Assembly: GCA_040830725.1 (NCBI GenBank)
Contig: JBFOMG010000044.1
Coordinates: forward strand, 15,554-79,553
Direction of reading: 5' to 3'
Origin: JAWKWH01 sp040830725
Lineage (GTDB): Bacteria > Pseudomonadota > Alphaproteobacteria > Rhizobiales > Rhizobiaceae
DNA: 64,000 nucleotides
Position numbers and translations under genes: made by a program. The notes under the pieces are model-generated. The model had not been told where the DNA came from. It made no database searches and worked only from the letters and a program-made list of their open reading frames with translations. Below, in pieces: positions 7,897 to 15,889 of this stretch. Numbering within the stretch: position 1 is the first letter of the stretch; each line of letters begins with the position of its first letter.

Positions 7897-9651
7897 TCAG
7901 CGCATTTCATGTGGCGCATCCGCACCAATCAACCCCAACCCCGATGTCAGAACAAAGGACACCGCCTGCACCAAACCCAGTCTGGCATGGGTCAATTGTG
8001 AATTGTTAACCTTAACAAAGCGTAAGCTGGTCGCCTCATTACCGCGATTCCAGTGCGCATGGAACGCCGAAGCCAGGTCGTAAAGGTAGAAGGCTACCCG
8101 GTGCGGCTCCAGCGTCTGGGCCGCCGCTTCGATCATTCGCGGATACTCCGCCAGTTTTTGGATGAGTGCAATTTCGCCATCGTCCTGCAACAGATGCAGG
8201 TTCTCTTTCATTGCGGCGATGTCAGGATCGATACTCATCTGTTCGCGGGCCTGGCGAAAAACCGAGTGACAGCGGGCCGACGCGTACTGAACATAAAACA
8301 CCGGATTGTCTTTTGATTGCTCGGTGACCTTGGCAAAATCGAAATCGAGCGGTTCCATGTTCTTGCGATAGAGCATCATGAAACGGACCGGGTCCCGGCC
8401 AACTTCGTCGACGACATCGCGCAATGTTACAAATTCGCCAGCACGCTTTGACATGCGTACAGGTTCACCATCGCGATACAGTTTGACGAGATTGCACAAA
8501 ATGACGGTCAGCGTGGAAGCGCCACCGGACAGCGCCTCGTTGAGCGCCTCCATGCGTTTTACATAACCACTGTGATCAGCACCCAGAACGAAGATGGTCT
8601 GATCGAACCCACGATCGAGCTTGTCCTTCAGGTAAGCAACATCGGAGGCAAAATAGGTGTAGGCGCCATCCGATTTCTGAAGCGGCCGGTCCATGTCGTC
8701 CCCCACAGCGGTGGATCTGAACAAGAGCTGCTCCCGGTCTTCCCAGTCGTCCGGCCTTTGTCCCTTCGGTGGAGGCAGTGTGCCGCGATAGACGTGCCCG
8801 GCCTGCTGCAGTGCATCGAGCGCGTTACCGATTGCCAATGCGCTGTCGGCGTGGAGACTTCTCTCGGAAAAGAACACGTCGTGGTGAACATTCAGCGCGT
8901 CCAGATCGGCGCGGATCATGTCCATCATCGCGTCAATCGTCCGCTCCGAAACGATGGCCAGAGCATCTGCTTCTGACATGTCCTTGAGCGATGTGCCGAA
9001 TTCTTCGGCCAGGGCCTTGCCGACCGGTACAAGATATTCCCCGGGATAGAGCCCTTCGGGAATTTCGCCGATGTCCTCGCCCAACGCCTGCAAATATCTT
9101 TGCCAGACCGACCGCGACAACACCTCGATCTGAGCGCCTGCATCGTTGATATAATATTCCTTGGTGACATCGGCGCCGGCGAACGCGAGCAGGTTGGCCA
9201 GCGCATCGCCGACAACTGCGCCGCGGCAATGACCGACATGCATGGGGCCGGTCGGATTGGCCGAAACATATTCAACGTTGATTTTGCGGCCGGCTCCCGA
9301 CCTGGCGCGGCCGTAATCTGCACCCGCATCAAGGATCGCGTTCAAATGAGCTGTCCAGAAGGCATTTGAGAGCTTCAGATTGATAAATCCCGGTCCGGCA
9401 ACTGCCGCCGTTTCAACGTCTGAATCCTGTTGCAGAATTGCGGCTATCCGCTCGGCCAAGGCGCGCGGATTTTCGCCAACAGATTTCGCCAGCACCATCG
9501 CGGCATTTGTGGCGATATCTCCGTGGCTGGGATCGCGGGGCGGCTCGGTTGCCAGTTTGGACAGATCGGGCTGGCCGCCATCCTTGGTGGTCAACTGCAG
9601 CTGTTGGACCGCATCGATGATACGGGCGCGAAGATCAGCAAATATGTTCAT
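7897..9651 (-). CDS. argS: Arginine-tRNA ligase
   Basis: This 584-residue class I synthetase charges tRNA-Arg. The N-terminal additional domain is followed by the HIGH-type motif in NPTGPMHVGHCRGAVVGD (about 125-142), the arginine-binding region, a KMSKS-type loop RMSKRAGEF (about 397) and a DALR anticodon-binding C-terminus. ATG 9649-9651 is preferred over the in-frame TTG two codons upstream. It is followed by the SPOR gene and preceded by dgt, an order conserved in rhizobia. Confidence 0.96.
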   Translation of the reverse strand: MNIFADLRARIIDAVQQLQLTTKDGGQPDLSKLATEPPRDPSHGDIATNAAMVLAKSVGENPRALAERIAAILQQDSDVETAAVAGPGFINLKLSNAFWTAHLNAILDAGADYGRARSGAGRKINVEYVSANPTGPMHVGHCRGAVVGDALANLLAFAGADVTKEYYINDAGAQIEVLSRSVWQRYLQALGEDIGEIPEGLYPGEYLVPVGKALAEEFGTSLKDMSEADALAIVSERTIDAMMDMIRADLDALNVHHDVFFSERSLHADSALAIGNALDALQQAGHVYRGTLPPPKGQRPDDWEDREQLLFRSTAVGDDMDRPLQKSDGAYTYFASDVAYLKDKLDRGFDQTIFVLGADHSGYVKRMEALNEALSGGASTLTVILCNLVKLYRDGEPVRMSKRAGEFVTLRDVVDEVGRDPVRFMMLYRKNMEPLDFDFAKVTEQSKDNPVFYVQYASARCHSVFRQAREQMSIDPDIAAMKENLHLLQDDGEIALIQKLAEYPRMIEAAAQTLEPHRVAFYLYDLASAFHAHWNRGNEATSLRFVKVNNSQLTHARLGLVQAVSFVLTSGLGLIGADAPHEMR

Positions 9652-9713
9652 TGCCAAGAGTTCCGGAAATCCGGTCTGAACCGGCGCTTAATGCGGGATG
9701 AAGACGCGCCGGA

Positions 9714-10919
9714 TTATCCCAATTCAAAATCGGGGTCAAACAGGCGCCTGTATTCATTAATCGCGTAGGTGTCGGTCATTCCGGCCAAAAAATCGGCGAC
9801 ATGTCTTGCGCGCACCGGTTCTTCGGCCCTTGACAATCCCTCCCGCCAGGATTCCGGCATGGCTGACAGGTCATCCAGATAGGTGTCAAACAGCTTTCGC
9901 ACCAGCGCGTCAGCTCGCTGCCTGATCCGCATCACATCCTCGTTGCGATAAAGGTTCTCGAACAAAAAGGCTTTCAATTCGGCTTCTGAAGCGGACAGTC
10001 GATCACCAAAGCGGATGAGCGCAGATTCAGCCGCGCGAACATCGCCGGCCGATTTTGGAGCAAGCTTCGAAATCGCGTCCATGGAAGTGCCGATGACATC
10101 CTCTACCATCTGCGTAATCTGCCGGCGCATCAGTTCATGGCCGATGCGCGTTTCGTCCAGATCGGGGTAAGTTAGAGAAATCTCATCCAGTATTTCGCCG
10201 AGCATCCCGACTTCGGTCAGCATCTCCAGATTGAGCAAACCGGACCGCAATCCATCATCTATGTCGTGGGCATTGTACGCGATGTCATCGGCAATCGCCG
10301 CGCATTGAGCTTCAAGGGATGCAAAGGAAGACAACTCCAGCGGAAACAGGGCATCAAATGCGGATATCGAATCTGAGATTTCTTTTCCGGCGCTATGGGC
10401 TCCTGCCAGTGGTCCGTTGTGCTTGACCAACCCCTCCAGCGTTTCCCAGGTCAGGTTCAGGCCTTCGAATTCGGCATAGCGGTTTTCCAGTTTGGTCACG
10501 ATCCGCAATGATTGTGAGTTGTGATCAAAACCGCCCCACTGCGCCATCTTGTCATTCAACGTGTCTTCGCCGGTGTGCCCAAACGGCGTATGACCGAAAT
10601 CGTGCACCAGAGCGATGGCCTCGGCGAGGTCCTCGTCCAGACACAGAGCCCTGGCCAGGGCGCGGGCGATTTGGGCCACCTCAATCGTGTGTGTTAGGCG
10701 CGTTCGGTAGTGGTCGCCTTCATGGGCGACAAATACCTGGGTTTTGTGTTTCAGGCGCCGGAAGGCGGTCGAATGTATAATGCGATCGCGATCACGCTGA
10801 AACGGGGTGCGCGTGCGGCTTACTGATTCTGCATAAAACCGTCCCCTGCTATGTGCAGGGTCGCTCGCCCAGGCCGCGCGCGGCCTGTAGCCAAAGCCGA
10901 TATCTTCCAGTTTTTGCAA
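9714..10919 (-). CDS. dgt: dGTPase-like HD-domain triphosphohydrolase
   Basis: This 401-residue deoxyguanosinetriphosphate triphosphohydrolase-like protein hydrolyses dNTPs to the deoxynucleoside and tripolyphosphate. HD metal-site motifs are visible: RLTHTIEVAQIARALARAL, then LVHDFGHTPFGHTGED (about 103-118), and a later conserved AYNAHDIDDG. It begins at TTG 10917-10919 behind a GGGGGGAGC Shine-Dalgarno-like run. It is divergent from the Fe-S carrier gene. Confidence 0.93.
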   Translation of the reverse strand: MQKLEDIGFGYRPRAAWASDPAHSRGRFYAESVSRTRTPFQRDRDRIIHSTAFRRLKHKTQVFVAHEGDHYRTRLTHTIEVAQIARALARALCLDEDLAEAIALVHDFGHTPFGHTGEDTLNDKMAQWGGFDHNSQSLRIVTKLENRYAEFEGLNLTWETLEGLVKHNGPLAGAHSAGKEISDSISAFDALFPLELSSFASLEAQCAAIADDIAYNAHDIDDGLRSGLLNLEMLTEVGMLGEILDEISLTYPDLDETRIGHELMRRQITQMVEDVIGTSMDAISKLAPKSAGDVRAAESALIRFGDRLSASEAELKAFLFENLYRNEDVMRIRQRADALVRKLFDTYLDDLSAMPESWREGLSRAEEPVRARHVADFLAGMTDTYAINEYRRLFDPDFELG

Positions 10920-11023
10920 AGAATAACCGCTCCCCCCACCCGGAAGTTTGCCCGGATGATTGACTTGCCGCCTGCGGCTACATACCTATTTGCCAAGACA
11001 AATATCAAGGTTGCGACCGCCCG

Positions 11024-11389
11024 ATGAATACCGAAACGATGGATCCGGCAGTTGTCCCAAGCGGCAAGGGCGTTGAAGTAAGCGCTGCTGCGGCGAAACG
11101 TATTGCAGCGATCCTTTCCAAAGAGCCGGAGAAGAAAGCCTTGCGGGTTGCGGTTGAAGGCGGCGGCTGTTCGGGGTTTTCCTACAAGTTTGATCTGGTC
11201 GATACGCGCAATGACGACGACATCGCAATTGAAAGGGACGGAGCAACCGTTCTGATCGACGAACTATCGATGGTCTATATGGGTGGCTCCGTCATCGATT
11301 TCGTCGATGATTTGATCGGACAGTCATTCCAGGTCAAGAATCCCAATGCTGTCGCTTCATGCGGCTGCGGGACCAGTTTCTCAATCTGA
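11024..11389 (+). CDS. erpA: A-type iron-sulfur carrier, ErpA/IscA family
   Basis: This 121-residue HesB/IscA-fold protein delivers Fe-S clusters to client enzymes. The three ligand cysteines are C49 (GGGCSGF), C113 and C115 (SCGCG) near the C-terminus. The first 15 residues are a variable extension. Its last 9 nt overlap the convergent folK 3' end. In rhizobia an erpA-type gene next to dgt is common; ErpA versus IscA cannot be decided from sequence alone. Confidence 0.88.
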   Translation: MNTETMDPAVVPSGKGVEVSAAAAKRIAAILSKEPEKKALRVAVEGGGCSGFSYKFDLVDTRNDDDIAIERDGATVLIDELSMVYMGGSVIDFVDDLIGQSFQVKNPNAVASCGCGTSFSI

Positions 11390-11905
11390 CAACCAACTGT
11401 CTGCGTTGGCGATCCGTTCGATTCCCTCTGTATCGACGACGTCAAGCAATTCGTGAACCGCATTGCCGCCGATGACAAATTCCGGCGCGATTTCGGCCAA
11501 AGGCACCAGCACAAACGCCCGTTCTGCCAAGCGTGGATGCGGAAGCTGCAGGTCGTTTTCCCGGACCTCGCGACGACCATAAGCTATGATGTCGAGATCA
11601 ATGATACGGGGACCCCAGCGTTCTTTGCGTTCACGCTTCAAACTGCGTTCGACTTCCAGGCATTTGTCAAGCAATTGGCGTGGTTCAAGCGTTGTTTTCA
11701 GTTCCACCACGGCATTGAGGAAATCCGGCTGTTCCGAAATTCCCCACGGCGGCGTGCTGTAAAGGGATGAAACGGCAATCATTTCGATGTCCGCATCACG
11801 GACCAGCGTCGAAATTGCTGACGCCATTGCGCGCCGTGGATCGCCGATATTGCCTCCCAATCCGACAAATATGCGCTCGGCAGAACTTTCAGTCAGGCCA
11901 AACAA
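11381..11905 (-). CDS. folK: HPPK, folate biosynthesis pyrophosphokinase
   Basis: This is a 174-residue 6-hydroxymethyl-7,8-dihydropterin pyrophosphokinase. Motifs are FVGLGGNIGDPRRAM, the substrate-loop RERKERWGPRIIDLDIIAYG and the terminal LPHPRLAERAFVLVPL. It starts at TTG 11903-11905 after GAGGTGA, overlapping folB by 17 nt. It is the last gene of a tightly packed folP-folB-folK operon. Confidence 0.94.
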   Translation of the reverse strand: MFGLTESSAERIFVGLGGNIGDPRRAMASAISTLVRDADIEMIAVSSLYSTPPWGISEQPDFLNAVVELKTTLEPRQLLDKCLEVERSLKRERKERWGPRIIDLDIIAYGRREVRENDLQLPHPRLAERAFVLVPLAEIAPEFVIGGNAVHELLDVVDTEGIERIANADSWLSD

Positions 11906-12254
11906 CCGTCACCTCGGCATAATCAAGCACACCCGGGACCGGCGCATTCGGTTTGCGGATCGTGATCGAGGCCGACTTGATCTGCGGATATCGGGCGACG
12001 AGTGCCTTGGCGCAATCCAATGCAAGGGCCTCAATCAGAAACCGTCGCGTTCCAGTGACAATCGATTCGATGACCTGAAACGCCACACCATAATCGACCG
12101 TGTCTTCGATTGCGTCTTCCACCAGCGCCCTGCCCGGATCGACATCCAACTCGGCATCAACGTAAAAACGCTGCCCAAGCCGCTCCTCTTCCTCCATGAT
12201 GCCATGGCGGGCGAAAAACGCACAATTGACCATGCGGATTTTGTAAGTCGCCAT
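11889..12254 (-). CDS. folB: Dihydroneopterin aldolase
   Basis: This is a 121-residue dihydroneopterin aldolase producing 6-hydroxymethyl-dihydropterin and glycolaldehyde. It shows the FolB pattern FARHGIMEEEERLGQRFYVDAEL, a DTVDYG segment and the terminal KPNAPVPGVLDYAEVTVV. Its ATG directly abuts the folP stop codon with no spacer. Confidence 0.93.
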   Translation of the reverse strand: MATYKIRMVNCAFFARHGIMEEEERLGQRFYVDAELDVDPGRALVEDAIEDTVDYGVAFQVIESIVTGTRRFLIEALALDCAKALVARYPQIKSASITIRKPNAPVPGVLDYAEVTVVWPD

Positions 12255-13163
12255 TCAGGCTTCCTCCGGCAATGATTTTCCGACTTTGGCCATCAGCACG
12301 GCGTCGGCCATTCTTACGGCATCGCGATTGATTGCCACATTATGGACCCGCACGATAGATGCACCCTTCATTCGCAAAATCGCGCTCGTCGCCGCCGTGC
12401 CAACGTCGCGATCATCCCCTTGTCTGTTCGTGACCGAACCGACAAATCGCTTGCGCGACGTGCCGGCCAGCAGCGGATATCCAAGCGCGTGCAATTCCTC
12501 AAACCGGGCCATGAGAGCGAGATTTTCCGATGCGTCTTTTGCAAAGCCAAAGCCCGGGTCGAGCACGATTTGTTCGTCACCGATATTTGCCGCCGCCGCA
12601 ATTTTGAGAGACGCATTCAAAAACACGAACTGGTCCTCGATCACATCCTGCAGTTTTTGTCGTTCGCGTCCGGTGTGCATGATCGCGAGTCCGGCGCCGT
12701 GTTCAGCCGCCATCGCTGCTATTGCGGTATCTTTTTGCAATCCCCACACATCGTTGACGATGTGGGCGCCGGCCTCCAGAGCCATGGATGCCGTTTCGGC
12801 ACGATAGGTATCCACCGAAATGACGGTTTCGGTCTCGCTGACTAATTGGCGGATTACCGGAAGGATGCGCCCCTGTTCTTCTGCCGCTGACAGGGGCTCG
12901 GCTCCGGGACGGGTCGATTCCCCGCCAATATCGATGATGTCGGCGCCCTCGCCAATCATTCGGTGCGCTTGTGCAACGGCGCGTTTCAGAGTGTCAAAGC
13001 GGCCGCCGTCGGAAAACGAGTCCGGAGTGACATTGAGAATTCCCATGATCAAACATCGCGAGCCCAATTGCAGGCTGCGGTCATGGGCCAGTTGCCATAT
13101 TCTGGTCACGGGGAGCGTTCTCCATTTATCGGGCCTTATTGTCGGGCCTGCAGCCAAAATCAA
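12255..13163 (-). CDS. folP: Dihydropteroate synthase
   Basis: This 302-residue TIM-barrel enzyme condenses p-aminobenzoate with hydroxymethyl-dihydropterin diphosphate. Signatures are MGILNVTPDSFSDGG, GADIIDIGGESTRPGA, the LDPGFGFAK loop and GTSRKRFVG. It starts at TTG 13161-13163 with GGAAGGG just upstream. It is the first gene of the fol operon and divergent from the DUF922 protease gene. Confidence 0.95.
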   Translation of the reverse strand: MILAAGPTIRPDKWRTLPVTRIWQLAHDRSLQLGSRCLIMGILNVTPDSFSDGGRFDTLKRAVAQAHRMIGEGADIIDIGGESTRPGAEPLSAAEEQGRILPVIRQLVSETETVISVDTYRAETASMALEAGAHIVNDVWGLQKDTAIAAMAAEHGAGLAIMHTGRERQKLQDVIEDQFVFLNASLKIAAAANIGDEQIVLDPGFGFAKDASENLALMARFEELHALGYPLLAGTSRKRFVGSVTNRQGDDRDVGTAATSAILRMKGASIVRVHNVAINRDAVRMADAVLMAKVGKSLPEEA

Positions 13164-13281
13164 CTACCCTTCCGAGGGGGTGAATATTTGTGGCATTATC
13201 TGTTGCTTTCGGCTTGCCTAATTATCGATCCCGGCGCATGTTCTGGGACATGATCCGGGTTATCCGGATTGAAAGGCTTTG

Positions 13282-13905
13282 ATGGTGAAATTTGGTTCCG
13301 CAACAGTTGCTGCCGTCGTTCTCGCGATGGTGATGCCTGCCCATGCGGCCAGCATAACCAAGAAATACAGCTACTTTTCCGTTCGCGGTGCGACACTTGC
13401 CGAGCTTGAAAAGGACCTTATTCGTCGCGGACCCAAGGTAAACAGCACGGGTCAAAGGCACCCGGGTGCGACCCAGATGGAGTTTGAAACTTCGGTCAGT
13501 TATGCGCAAAGCAAGCGCCACTGCCGAATTGAAGAAGCCACAGTACTTATCAAGGCGAAAATTTTCCTGCCGCGCTGGCGGACAAGGCGCCGGGCGGACC
13601 GTGAGACACGCATTGTTTGGGATACACTCTCTGCGGACATCAAACGCCACGAAGAAAGCCACGTGATCATCGCCAAGAACCATGGGCGGGAAATAGAACA
13701 GGCTCTTGAAGCCATGGGGCGGGCCAAAACCTGTGAAGCCCTTGAGCAAAAGGGGCAAAAAGTGATGGCGCGCATTCTTCAGAAGCACGACCGGGCACAG
13801 GAAAAATTCGACCGCGTCGAAGGCATCAATTTCGAGGCGCGCATGCTTCGGCTGCTGAAATACCGTCTCGAGCGGATCGAGAATGGCCGTCTTGACGGCG
13901 GCTAG
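13282..13905 (+). CDS. Secreted DUF922 zinc-protease-like protein
   Basis: This 207-residue protein has a signal peptide ending near AHA-ASITKKYSYF (cleavage around 23). It matches the DUF922 pattern YFSVRGATLAELEKDLIRRGP, with a zincin-type HEESH motif at 123-127. The family is annotated as predicted secreted Zn-dependent proteases; activity is not shown here. ATG 13282 is preceded by GAAAGG. It stands alone between divergent folP and convergent ferredoxin genes. Confidence 0.82.
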   Translation: MVKFGSATVAAVVLAMVMPAHAASITKKYSYFSVRGATLAELEKDLIRRGPKVNSTGQRHPGATQMEFETSVSYAQSKRHCRIEEATVLIKAKIFLPRWRTRRRADRETRIVWDTLSADIKRHEESHVIIAKNHGREIEQALEAMGRAKTCEALEQKGQKVMARILQKHDRAQEKFDRVEGINFEARMLRLLKYRLERIENGRLDGG

Positions 13906-13934
13906 GAGCCCATGGATCTCAGCCGGGGATTGCC

Positions 13935-14255
13935 CTACCCCTGTTGCTCCGGAAGGTTGACGACAAGCCCGTCCAGCTCATCAGTGACCTTGATTTGGCA
14001 TGACAGGCGCGAGGTGGGCCTTACATCAAAGGCGAAATCGAGCATGTCTTCTTCCATTGCTTCGGGAGCGCCGGTCTTGTCGGACCAGTTTTCATCGACA
14101 TAGACATGGCAGGTCGCACATGCACAGGCGCCGCCACATTCGGCCTCAATACCGGGTACCGCATTCTTGATGGCATTTTCCATCACGGTCGATCCGTTCT
14201 CGGCCTCCACTTCGTACTTGTCTCCGCCGGAGGTGATGTAAGTGATCTTGGCCAT
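13935..14255 (-). CDS. 2Fe-2S ferredoxin, adrenodoxin type
   Basis: This is a 106-residue electron carrier. Cluster cysteines follow the C-x5-C-x2-C pattern (C40, C46, C49) with C86 further on, as in bacterial adrenodoxin-like ferredoxins. The conserved MRPTSRLSCQ-type block is present as VRPTSRLSCQ. ATG 14253-14255 gives the standard N-terminus MAKITYI; upstream in-frame codons to 14288 are not conserved-looking. Confidence 0.93.
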   Translation of the reverse strand: MAKITYITSGGDKYEVEAENGSTVMENAIKNAVPGIEAECGGACACATCHVYVDENWSDKTGAPEAMEEDMLDFAFDVRPTSRLSCQIKVTDELDGLVVNLPEQQG

Positions 14256-14363
14256 GAGGCGCCCCATTTCGTCGAGTGCACCGCCCAATTAAACATTCGA
14301 CTAGGGGAGTCAACCTGTGGCATCGGGTTCGCGCCAATAATGGGCGCAACAACTTGTGAATGG

Positions 14364-15101
14364 CTATTGATCGGCGCGGACCAGGTCCTTTGCTTCTACA
14401 ATGAAGGACATTCCGTGCCACCCGAACTGCACATAGGGAAGAAACTGAAACCGATCGTCCGCCTCCAAGGTATCCAGAAACGCTTTCCGCTCGCCTGAGA
14501 CAGTTCGGTCGGAGAAACAAAAGTAATCGTCAAAGGCGATGATCATGCCGTGTTTCAGCCTTGGCTGCAAAAACTCCAGCACTGTTTTGGTCGAACTGTA
14601 GAGATCGCAATCCACATAGGCCAAGGCGATGTCATCGGGCAGGCCCGATACACCGGATGCTTCGCCAGACAACGTGTCTTCGTAGAAGCCCTGGACCATG
14701 GTGTAGGCACTATCGGGAATCCCCCGTTTTCGGCAAAGCGCGACGAATGCATCCGCTGACGTGGCCATCTTTCCTTTTTTCCAGCCGGGATGATAATCCG
14801 CCTGGCCCTGCTGCTCCGGCAGTCCGGCGAAAGAGTCAAACGCCCATAATTGGCGCTTTTTCCCCCAGCGGGCCATTTCATCATGCGCAAACCCGAATGT
14901 GGTGCCGCCATGAGAGCCAAACTCGGCATAATCGCCGGTAATACCGTTGAAGTTCAGAGCATGGAACGCGCGGCGCATGAACTCGCGGCGGTGTTCCTCT
15001 TCCGAGTGCCGGACATCAGCCCGGAAAAGCCGGTAGGCGATGCGGCGAAGCAATCTGTACATGCGCTGAACCGGTGCAATTCCGGCAAACCCCATCGCCA
15101 T
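14364..15101 (-). CDS. TylF/MycF-like O-methyltransferase
   Basis: This 245-residue SAM-dependent methyltransferase belongs to the macrocin O-methyltransferase family. Visible features are DYAEFGSHGGTTF (SAM loop), WAFDSFAGLPE, YVDCDLYSSTKTVLEFL and IIAFDDYFCF (metal/SAM aspartates). Members modify sugars in antibiotics or cell-surface glycans. No polysaccharide genes are adjacent, so the substrate is unknown. ATG 15099-15101 has GGAG upstream. Confidence 0.8.
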   Translation of the reverse strand: MAMGFAGIAPVQRMYRLLRRIAYRLFRADVRHSEEEHRREFMRRAFHALNFNGITGDYAEFGSHGGTTFGFAHDEMARWGKKRQLWAFDSFAGLPEQQGQADYHPGWKKGKMATSADAFVALCRKRGIPDSAYTMVQGFYEDTLSGEASGVSGLPDDIALAYVDCDLYSSTKTVLEFLQPRLKHGMIIAFDDYFCFSDRTVSGERKAFLDTLEADDRFQFLPYVQFGWHGMSFIVEAKDLVRADQ

Positions 15102-15246
15102 TTGAGCGGCTCCAATTTTCGATTTGGAAGATAGTAGCTATCTTGGTGATCTGCGATGCATCGCGCAATGCATATCGACCGCTAATAGCCGCCAAATCGG
15201 GCGACTTGCAAGGCGCGGATCACCAACAGTTTGAATGCAGGCGGCT

Positions 15247-15621
15247 CTACCGGGTAATTGACGCGATGAATTCGCGAACAGCATCGAGGCTGTCGGCGAG
15301 ATCGGTGACCAATGACGGCTGCACCGGATCGAGCTCAATGGCGTAGGCGCATTCGGCAACGGAAAACGCGCCAATTCCGCGGGCAGACCCTTTCAGGCCA
15401 TGCGCAAGCCTCTTGCGTTCATCCGGGGTTGCCTTGCGTATCCGGTCGCCGATAACGGCTGCTTGCTGCATGAAAAGCTGCAGAACTTCTTCCTCAAGCG
15501 TTCGGTCGCCCATCGTCTGGCGGGCAAGGTGAACGAGGTCGACCGGCCTGGACCTTGAAGGCGCACAAATCTCGCCTCCCGGCATCTCAAATGCTATTGC
15601 CTGCATGTCCGCATGTGCCAT
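15247..15621 (-). CDS. Histidine phosphotransfer (Hpt) protein
   Basis: This 124-residue single-domain phosphorelay protein has the phospho-accepting histidine at about H74 in the Hpt motif AHGLKGSARGIGA. Helices before and after fit a four-helix bundle. No histidine kinase or response regulator lies nearby. It is divergent from the GPR-like gene, with about 270 bp of AT-rich DNA between them. A role in the cell-cycle phosphorelay is possible but only inferred. Confidence 0.85.
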   Translation of the reverse strand: MAHADMQAIAFEMPGGEICAPSRSRPVDLVHLARQTMGDRTLEEEVLQLFMQQAAVIGDRIRKATPDERKRLAHGLKGSARGIGAFSVAECAYAIELDPVQPSLVTDLADSLDAVREFIASITR

Positions 15622-15889
15622 GACGCCAACCCAAGCTCCTGTGCCATTGGGGACAACTATGGCGCGTTGGTGTGGAAATCAGGTTAACAGGGCGGCAAAA
15701 ATGCACTATTTCCGCGCCTAATTTTACGTTAACCAATTATTTAAACTTTTTTCGGGTGCAGTTTTTGACTGTTCCAATTAAGCTAAGAGGTCTCTACGAT
15801 GTGTGGCGGTATGGGTATGGTGTTTCGGGCGCTACGGGGAGCCACAGTGGGCTTGCGCGCGAACCGAACGGTGACAGGGTACAAGCGGC

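Noticed and set aside
15622..15889. TTGACT at 15765-15770 as a promoter for the GPR-like gene.
   Set aside because: No convincing -10 hexamer at proper spacing; the AT-rich region probably holds promoters but I cannot place them.
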